From Malaya genurostris (Eukaryota; Arthropoda; Insecta; Diptera; Culicidae): a stretch of DNA of 64,000 bases. Positions 56,330 through 64,000 of the stretch are shown here, piece by piece (positions within the stretch are counted from its first letter, which is position 1; every line of letters starts with the position of its first letter). The notes beneath the pieces were generated by a model. That model made no database searches and was not told the DNA's origin. It saw only the letters and a list, made by a program, of their open reading frames with translations. Both the position numbers and the translations under genes were made by a program. The stretch is taken from assembly GCF_030247185.1 (NCBI RefSeq), contig NC_080572.1, forward strand, positions 183,114,866 through 183,178,865, given 5' to 3'.

Positions 56330-56889
56330 GTGAGTTTCGCTTGATTCCGAACTATACAGGTAGTGTAGATGATCATGTGAATTTGTTTGATAAGAAATGC
56401 ATTCCAATTTGTGAACTGTTTCATACACGACAATCTGGAATGTATGTATTTTTTTTGTAAATCTGTATCTATTCGTTAGTTTACAATCGTGTGGGCGGTT
56501 GCTTACGATACCGGTTAATTCAATCTAGCGGGACTTCAACCAACCGATAAAAAAAATTGTGAAAAAATAAACTGATAAGGCTCTTCCCCAATTCATATAC
56601 ATCAGTTAGACAGACAGACATCAAAACATAAGATAAAATCTCTCATGTGTTACGATAAAATTGAAATGAATCAAGTTTGATTTTATAAATGCAAACTTGA
56701 TTGCTTGTAGTAGTTCAAAACAAAATACAATTACGTGCGTAATGATCAGGTTTGGAACATACTTGACACAAAATTCTGGTCTTGAACTTATTTCTACACC
56801 GTGACATGCTTTGTAACCTTGATCAATTCTTATATCTTATAGCATTTGACTGGAGAGTTTCTAAAACCGAAAGCGGAATTATTTAATTC

Positions 56890-59439
56890 ATGTGCCATAC
56901 TAGCAAGATGATGGAATCACCGTGTGAGATAGAAACAGATGAACAAGTAAACAAACAAAACATTGTTGCGAATGCGTTGCTTGTCGATCCAGTAAAACTG
57001 GAAGCAGAAATTGCTGTGAGTCAACAAATCCTAGAAGATCACCTACATGAAGCGACTAGTTCCGAAAAGTATATCTACAAAAAAACTGGAACAACTCAGA
57101 CTGAAACAGAGCCTAAAGATGATCAAAGTGTTTGCGATGATAATGATAATATTCGACCCAAGCCACACGAATTTGAAAAGCAATGTAACAGTGAAATTTT
57201 GAACATTATCATTGAAAACGACGAAGAAGACAGAACGAATAAACTATGGGAAAAAGATAAAATTACGAAAACAATTATTCGCAAGAATTGTATAAACAAA
57301 AACGAGGAAACACTCGAGCTTGAAAATAAAGTTCTCGAGTTGTCCCAACAAGTGGATGTCGAACGTTCGAGGGTGCAAAAGTTGGTTAAAAATCTCAAGG
57401 ATAAAAAACAGAGATTGGACAAACGGACTGCTGAATATAATGAGCTATCAGCACAGCTAGTGGACAGCATGCAAGATACTGATGCTTACAAAGAACGGAT
57501 TGAGACTCTCGAGAGATCACTGCAACTTAGTGCAGCTTCACAAGATAAGTTACTTACTGATTTAGAGGCTATCAAACAAAATTCGGATAAAAGCTTGCAA
57601 GCACAGAGTGAGCAAAGTCAAATTTTGCAAGCACAACTGGGAGAGGCTCGTGAACAGATTCTTCATTTGGAATCACAAAACCAAAGATTATGTATGAATA
57701 ATTCGGAACAAAGATCTACTGTATATATTCTGAAGAAACAGGCTCAATTAGACGATAGGAAGATAAATGAAAATGTTCAGCACGTGAAAGAGGATGTGTG
57801 TGATGAACACAAGTCACTAGTAGTAGATCATTGCACTTCAATGCACACAATGAAGGCATATTGCCTAAAAGTAGTACCATCAGGGCGTTCGGCTGTAGAT
57901 GATAATAAATTGGATCCTTTGAAGGAACAGGAGTTGATCAAGCATCGGAATGGTAAGCAGACTTATGCATATAGCAAAATATCAGAACAGTCAGTTGAAA
58001 ATTTCAAAAGTTCAGATTATTGCAAGGAAAATAATAAAAATCCTGAAACATTACTACAACATTGTACGACTTCGGAAGCTAAACTACTTCCAGACTCAGA
58101 GCGTCACTTGAAATACTCCGACGAGGTTTTGCAAATTTCGAACGCTCAACTGAAGGAGACTGAAGAACAGATTGTTTATTTGCAACTGCAAGATCAAAAA
58201 TTGAGTTCGATGGCATCAAAAAATGAGAGCGCCGCCATTCCAGGTAATGAAGGATTTCGATTCGTTGATGTGCAAGTGTATGGAGAAAAAGAAGCGCTTG
58301 ATGAACTAACGTTACTTCGAGAAGAGAACCGTGATTTGACTATTGCAGTTGAAGAACTTTCTATGAAAATTGTTTCACTAGAGCATCAGATAGTAAAAGC
58401 AGAAGGTCACGATGACCACCTGGATGATGATGCTTTGGATGCGATCATTTCGAAAAGGCTGAACACACTATCCAAACAATTATCGGAAAGCACATTGGAT
58501 TTTGATTCTAAAGAAATCACGATATCAATGAACGGGACAGTTAAGGAAGACGAAATGTTTCATTCACTCCATGAGGATCAATTCGAAGGAAGAAATCCTC
58601 TTAAGCTGTTAGATGAAAAATTAACGGTTAGAGGTAAAAGCATTCAAGAAATAGATGAGATTTATCGCAATAGAGAAAAACTATTGGCGAAATTGTTATC
58701 ATTAGAAAATGATATGGAAGAATCAGCCAACATCCGAGAACATTTGGAGAAGGAAGTACGGGCTTTGAAAGTTGATCTTGGTGATTTGGATCAGCAATTG
58801 AAAGAGTTAAATGGAAAAGTTGAGAACCTCACGAAGAAGAATGATAAATATAAGCAACAGCTAAAAATGAAAACTGATGAGATAAAATGCAGCACATTCG
58901 AGCTGATAGAAGCTCGTAAGTCAATCAAGAGTTTGAAACAAGAAAACGGACAACTGCTTCAGAAAATTAATTCTGCAGAATCTCAAAACACAAATTTAAC
59001 CAAAACAGTAAAAGAATACAAGTCAGTGATAACCGAACAAGCTTTAAAGTTAGAAGAAAAAGTTAGTCTTGAGCCACGGTTACGGTATCGTTTAGAAGAA
59101 GCTGAGAAGATAAAAGCCACATTGGAACAAGAGCTCAAAAATTTGCAAGCTAAATATCGAACAGAACCCGAGACTGATTGTGATTTTACGATCTCTCAGC
59201 AAAGGTCGAGAATTAAGTTTGAGAATAATGAGATTAAAATGAACAAAGTTGAACCGAAATTAATTGTAGAAATAAAAGATTCACTAGATGATGTGAGTCA
59301 TCAACAGCTCAAGTACACCAAAAAGGAAAAACCCATCACTGAACTGAGTGAATGCTTCAGTAAACTCGAACGAGTGAAGACTTCATTGCAACAGCAACTG
59401 AAAGTGACGCAAATTGAGCCCCTCATTACTGAGAAAAAG
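56890..59439 (+). CDS. Headless CENP-E-like coiled-coil paralogue, 3' end open
   Basis: 850 codons open in frame, ending at the donor AAG|GTACGT (phase 0); later exons were not found and may lie beyond the window. The start is the first ATG after an in-frame TAA (56884). Two blocks match the rod exon of the CENP-E-like gene: about residues 160-215 (LKDKKQRLDKRTAEYNELSA here, LQDKKLELDKMTLEYNELST there) and about 600-665 (LENDMEESANIREHLEKEV here, LENEMEESSNIRELLEREV there), at nearly equal spacing (433 and 401 codons). No kinesin motor motif occurs between 31104 and this frame. The N-terminal 130 residues are acidic and not coiled, with a TTQTE motif resembling LC8-binding sites. The function is unknown; a kinetochore or microtubule scaffold role is inference only. 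It could be a decaying duplicate, but 850 stop-free codons argue for constraint. Confidence 0.8.
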
Positions 59440-59490
59440 GTACGTAATTGATTGTTGATTTGTTTAAATGATTCTTATTTCTGCCCATTA

Positions 59491-60704
59491 AGGGAATGTG
59501 TTCGGTTACCGGCACCCTTTCCTTTTAAGCTTATAACTCCTGACTAAGTGCACATTATGCAGACATCTATACATCAATGGAAAGCTAAAGTCCCTAGCTA
59601 ACAACTAAACAAGAAACTAAGTTGATTCGAACCTAATTATAAATTTAGTAAAGTGATAAATTTTGGCTATTTCAAAAAAGGTGTTCGGTTACCGGCACCC
59701 CAAGAAATTTCGCTAAAAATAGAAGAATATAAGTAAAAACTGCAATTCAATTATTCAAAGAAAAAACGAAATTTATTCTTTTCGGAGGCATTTTGAACAA
59801 AAGTGTATCTTGTCTGATGGTGACTTCGCCTTGGCTCTCTTGGCTAATGATTTGTATGGTGGCGCCTTTGGTGTTGATTAGGCCAGTCTTCCACCGGCTT
59901 TGCGGGATTGAATACGTTGCTGCAGTCGAATTTATTGGCCTCTTATCCACTAAGCAACGTTTAATGGCATTAATCAGTGCGTTCATGTTTATTTTCCTTG
60001 ACTTAGATGAACAACACAGAACTAACGGATGCATTGAAGCCGTCAAGTTGTCCATGTGTTGCATATCACCCGAGATGCCAGGTAATACAATAAGTTTAGT
60101 TAGCAAAAACGAAAAGATCGCGCCAATTTTCAAAAGTCTGTAATTTCTGACGAATGTCTCCAAACAAGCGAAATTTCAAAAGTCTGTAAAAAGTCTTTAG
60201 ACGAAAAAAAGGTTTACACGTTAACTAAGAAATTTGATAATTTACAGTCAAATTTGCAGACTTGGCATCTCTGCATATCACTGACAATTTTTCGCGATTT
60301 GTCGAATAAAATGGGATGCCGGTAACCGAAATCGGTAGACATTTTGAAAATTACTAAAAAAAACTTTAGTTGTGTAAATTTTGATGGCATCCGGTACTAA
60401 ATCATGAAATAGATCGATTTCACCTCATATATATTCCTTCCATTCACCTTTCCGATTGATGCTTTTCAATGTATGATACTATAAAAAAGTCATAAAAAAC
60501 TTTTGTGTTGATTTTCACGCAATTGAAATTTGTTTTAAGCGCAGCAAAAAGTACAAGCGTCTGTTTGCTTTGGTATTCGGCACAAAAAGAACGTGCTGCT
60601 ATTACACACACATGACATTTGTCGAAATGACGCTACCTACTTTCTGTCAAAAGTTACGGTGGGGTGCCGCAACCGACCACTGCCGGCAACCGAACATCTT
60701 CCCC
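59491..60704 (-). mobile_element. TIR element with psq-type HTH frame, probably pogo-like
   Basis: Ends AGGGAATGTGTTCGGTTACC and, complemented, GGGGAAGATGTTCGGTTGCC; TA lies outside both (59489-59490, 60705-60706). The TTCGGTTACCGGCA motif is repeated near each end (59509, 59678, and inverted at 60310 and 60677). A 138-codon minus-strand frame (59747-60163) contains MNALINAIKRCLVDKRPINS followed by TAATYSIPQS, like the pipsqueak/CENP-B-type HTH of pogo transposases. No DDE domain, so non-autonomous. It lies in the putative intron after the paralogue exon. Confidence 0.75.
59747..60163 (-). pseudogene. HTH-containing transposase N-terminal remnant
   Basis: Only the central part (about residues 55-92) looks like a psq/CENP-B-type helix-turn-helix (INAIKRCLVDKRPINSTAA). 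The preceding hydrophobic N-terminus is probably spurious, since SRKINMN would be near a normal start. No catalytic domain follows. Function as a DNA-binding protein is not supported. Confidence 0.5.
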
Positions 60705-60873
60705 TACTATTGAGTTTAATCCATTTATATGGGGAAGTGATGGTTTTATTGCTCTTATCTAGCGAATTAGGGAAGGGAGAGGCAATGGTTCATTATTCTC
60801 GTTTTTGTCCATCGATTCGGAGTCACAGTTGTTGTTTTTTTGTCTTATGGTTATTATTCCAGGCGTTGCACTA

Positions 60874-62174
60874 AAGACTGTCCCAGAAAGTATGGAAGCA
60901 CTTTGATTTCGCTGTAAATAAATCACAAGTGTTAGATATTCAAATTTTATTCGATATACTGATAATATTAGACTACAACAACAGAATATTATTCTCAACA
61001 TTTGCTACTTAGCAATTGTAGACTAGCTGGCGCACCTTCTTGCGAACGTTCCTCATTAAATTCCATACAGACTTCTTGGCGACAAGTTTTGACACTTTTT
61101 CCAATCTTTTTCGAACTGTTGAATGGTTTCGGCTGCCGAGACATGTTTCCTAAGATGTGCCTTCGTTAATGCCCAAAATTCCTCAATTGGTCGAAGTTGT
61201 GGGCAATTTGGTGGATTCATGTCTTTTGGGACGAAAGTGACATTTTTGGTAGTATATCATTCTACCGTTGATTTCGAGTAGTGGCAAGAAGCAATATCTG
61301 GCCAGAAGACAACAGGATCCTTGTGGCTTCGAATCATGGGTAGAAGTCGTTTTTGTAAACATTCCTTGATGTATATTTCGCTGTTCATTGAAGCAGTGGT
61401 GATGAAGGGTTTCGAAATCTTACTGCAGCTACAAATTGCTTGCCAGACCGTAGCTTTCTTACCAAATTTTTCGACTTCAATCGATATCTCGGACTGGTTT
61501 AACACTTTCCCTGCTCGCACCGTATAATATTGTGGTCCCGGCAAGGATTTGTAATCGAGTTTCACGTAGGTTTCTTCGTCCATGATTATGCAGTTCAAAT
61601 TTCCAGCAAGAATCGTATTGTACAGCTTTCGAACCCTCGGCCTGATCGATGCTTCTTGTTTCGGACTACGTTTTGGTTGTTTCTGCTTCTTATAGGTTTG
61701 AAAATTCAAACGTTCTTTAGCACGAAGAACATTTGACTTCGAAATGGCCACTTTTTTGACCACATCCCGAACTGAAGCTTCCTTCTTTTGCTCGAGCGCC
61801 TTCAGTATACGTTTATCCAACTGAGGGTTAGCAGGACCTTTTTTTCGACCCGTTTTCGGTTTATCCTCAAAGGTGTTATCCTCACCGAACTTTCTGATTG
61901 AATTTCGCACGGCTTTTTCACTTATTCCTTCCATTTTTGCTATCTTTCTCAGTGATAGTCCGCGTTCTGTGCACCATTTGTACATAATTTTTCGACGTTG
62001 TTCTGCTGAAAGTCCACGCATTTCGAAACAAACTAATGAAAACGAATAAACAACTGCACAAGTGGTTAGATAAAAGTGTAAACAACAGGACGCAGCCATA
62101 AAAATTGACAGATTCTGAACCAATGCGAAATTGCAGCGGTTTTTGGTTGCGTCCATACTTTCTGGGACAGTCTT
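60874..62174 (-). mobile_element. Complete DD37E Tc1/mariner transposon, 1.3 kb
   Basis: The left end AAGACTGTCCCAGAAAGTAT is perfectly complementary to the right end ATACTTTCTGGGACAGTCTT; TA flanks both (60872-60873, 62175-62176). It encodes one transposase on the minus strand. Length and DD37E spacing match the ITmD37E elements described from mosquitoes. Confidence 0.93.
61056..62021 (-). pseudogene. DD37E transposase with a single premature stop
   Basis: About 321 codons starting MRGLSAEQRRK (62021; an upstream ATG at 62189 lies in the flank and is not native). Order: HTH (about 1-60, LSLRKIAKMEGISEKAVRNS), a GRKKG hook, a second HTH, then the catalytic core with Asp in IIMDEETYVKLD, Asp in FWPDIASCHYS and Glu in PIEEFWA, 37 residues after the second Asp. 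A TGA at 61257-61259 stops the frame 12 codons after the second Asp, where the DD37E relative at 63108 has Trp (EWY); the frame then stays open to TAA at 61056-61058. No other lesion is visible. Confidence 0.9.
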
Positions 62175-62176
62175 TA

Positions 62177-63107
62177 ATCGTTTAATCAATTATATGTAGC
62201 CTATTCAATATTGGTTGAAGATGATGGTTTCGCTAATGAGGATGTTGTATTGTTGTTAAATTTGGTCGCAGAAGAACTGGAGTTGCGTTGCGTCGTCTTC
62301 CCGTTCAGACAGTGTATTGTTCTTCCTTTCAGTCGTTCTGGTCGCATGTGGTTTATTCTGTCAACTGTTTAGGACGATGTATGAAGGCAGGATCGCCATA
62401 TTTTGCCTTCTTCCACTCACTACTATGTTTTTGGTAGTAGTCTTCTTAAAGGATCTATTGGCAGGTGGTAAAAAATGCATTTGACAGATCTGATCTATTT
62501 TTAGTAATTGAAATTGAAAATAAGAGCGTCTTTTTATAGCGATTTTCCCACTTGCTTACAAACTGCTGTGATTTGCCCACGTATTTCGCAGTATCTGCTT
62601 GCGTTAGCATCATTAACTTCAAAAATATATTCGAAGAGTGACAAACAGTTGAAGTGATTTCTATTTTATTAAAATTTCTTTCCTACATATTACAGTCAAG
62701 GGTGATAACAATTCTGCAATAAGACACATTTTGTTCTATCGATCAGCTCGCCTCATGATTGAAGCTGCAATCCATAAAATGATTGTGAAGATAAAACTCA
62801 TCGCGGATTTATAATTTATAATCTTTGAAACCCTTTGCAATATAAATTTTTTGAAGCAGATTTGAAAGACAGACGCTAGAAGAAGAAACTTTTAAATATC
62901 AGAACAAATTGGCTCAAATGGCACGTTCCCCTTGATATTTGGAGATTTGTGCCTCATATTGTAAGGGTTATTGAAAAAAATTATAAATCGGAAGTCGCTA
63001 TATTGGTTTTGAAACATCTTTGAACATAATTTCCTGGTTGAATTCAAAATCTTTTTTTATACAAATGTAGCGTTTTTTTCATACCTTTAAGAAAAATACG
63101 GATAAAA
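62177..63107. other. No gene recognised
   Basis: AT-rich sequence between two DD37E copies, no open frame of note and no clear repeat termini. It may contain an exon of the coiled-coil paralogue, but none was recognised. Confidence 0.35.
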
Positions 63108-63769
63108 TTATTCGTCACGGTTTCGAAGGAATTCTCGAATTTTTCCGGTAACACGGCTCATTAGACGGCGCACACCTTCTTCGTCCATCGTTTTAGATAT
63201 CTTATTCCACCAGGTTGTCATCTGATTAATGTCTTTGACAACCTTCCCCTTTGCCTTGAGTCTCCTCTTCCTGTTTACCCAGTATTTCTCCATAGGGCGG
63301 AACTGGGGGCAGATGGGTGGGTTAAGGTTTTTCGGAACAAATTGGACCCCTTTCTCTGCATACCATTCTTGAACGACTTTGCTGTAATGATAGCTTGCCA
63401 AATCTGGCCAAACACTACGGGATAGTTCCGATGTCATTGTCTAATTTGTAACGACAACTTTCGTTTTTTTTGCCACAGCTGCAAATGCTCTGCCAAATCA
63501 TAAATTTTCTTGCAAAATTGTCGGCAAAAACAAATTTAAATTTGGCTGGAACATCCCCCAGAGCCGTTGCCAAGTAAAATTTTTGATCTGGGATTTGCCC
63601 GAAGTCAGCCTTGATGAGGCTTCCGAATCGTCGACAATGTTTCCTTATACCGTTTGATAACGCGCCATACGGTATCTCTGGGCAATTTCAGCTGTTTAGC
63701 TAGCCTAGATGCAGACCATGGATTTTCCAAATAACTGTGCCCAATTTTTTCCCTTCTTTCGGCTTCCAT
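63108..63769 (-). pseudogene. Second DD37E transposase, internally deleted and frameshifted
   Basis: Read 5' to 3' on the minus strand: MEAERREKIGHSYLE then ASRLAKQLKLPRDTVWRV (HTH, from 63769), a jump to FVFADNFARKFMIWQSICSC (about 63470-63540), then a frameshift into a 109-codon frame with SVWPDLASYHYSKVVQEWY and FRPMEKYWV, 37 residues between the second Asp and the Glu. The block with the first catalytic Asp is deleted. It is related to, but clearly different from, the copy at 61056-62021. TIRs were not found. Confidence 0.8.
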
Positions 63770-64000
63770 GTTGATTGTTTACAAAGTACAGTCGATTTGC
63801 GGAATGTCAAAAATCATACGTGAAGCTGACAAAATTCCCGACACGTGGGCGCCAAGAACTTCCAAATCCGTCCACCAGGAGCGCCACAATATGAGCAAAA
63901 GTTTGTTCCAATTCCAAATGGAACAAGCTTTATTCATACGGCCCATTGTGTTGAAAGCGATCAACGACAACAGAAATCTCAACGCAATAGTGATAAAATA
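63770..64000. other. Flank of the second DD37E relic
   Basis: No gene recognised; the 5' non-coding end of the element may extend into it. A short minus-strand frame (63779-63982) is unsupported. Confidence 0.3.

Noticed and set aside
62022..62189. 56-residue N-terminal extension of the DD37E transposase
   Set aside because: The upstream ATG lies outside the element in flanking DNA; MRGLS at 62021 is the natural start.

Overview
The window is eukaryotic nuclear DNA from an insect, most likely a culicid mosquito. The clues are AT-rich intergenic DNA, 54-73 bp introns beside multi-kilobase ones, a CENP-E type kinesin and an ALR/Erv1 sulfhydryl oxidase, and a transposon mix (DD37E Tc1/mariner, RTE, Jockey-like and I-group LINEs, a Mag-like Ty3 element, 3-bp-TSD MITEs, hAT MITEs) of the kind known from mosquito genomes. 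Species cannot be read from the sequence; all identifications here come from reading motifs, not from database searches.

Host genes, all on the + strand: (1) 6986-7579, two-exon FAD-linked sulfhydryl oxidase (ALR/GFER/Erv1 family), mitochondrial disulfide relay. (2) 12598-31104, eight-exon CENP-E-like kinesin (2224 aa by my splice model): N-terminal motor, very long coiled coil. Introns 3 and 4 (5.4 and 5.6 kb) are filled with transposon relics, the others are 54-519 bp. (3) 56890-59439 (3' end open at a splice donor), a single long coiled-coil exon that aligns colinearly with the rod exon of the CENP-E gene but has no motor upstream: a divergent, apparently headless tandem paralogue.

The rest is mobile DNA, much of it nested and datable from the nesting. 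1-6.2 kb: MITEs, including a 1.27-kb hAT-type element with an 8-bp TSD. 7.6-12.6 kb: intergenic, with a 202-bp (AT)n tract inside a MITE. 15.4-20.1 kb (intron 3): a 1.1-kb non-autonomous retroelement, tandem-repeat fragments, and a mariner-like element whose left end was replaced by an inverted copy of its right end. 24.2-29.2 kb (intron 4): hairpin, mariner relics, LINE relics, and a hAT element inside an RTE relic. 31.4-39.3 kb: a retroelement bounded by a 20-bp TSD, containing a long-TIR MITE, which contains an intact 5.2-kb LINE; a second TIR element sits in the same host copy. 41.4-45.8 kb: a full-length Ty3/Mag-like element with identical 92-bp LTRs and one in-frame stop between protease and RT. 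46.7-48.3 kb: second copy of the TIR element and a foldback MITE. 52.4-53.1 kb: a paralogous repeat that preserves the empty site of the mariner insertion. 59.5-64 kb: a pogo-like TIR element, a complete DD37E transposon with one nonsense codon, and a second decayed DD37E transposase.

Functionally, the host genes are unrelated except that genes 2 and 3 look like a tandem kinetochore-kinesin pair. The two most unusual observations are the headless CENP-E paralogue and the foldback mariner in intron 3 of the CENP-E gene.
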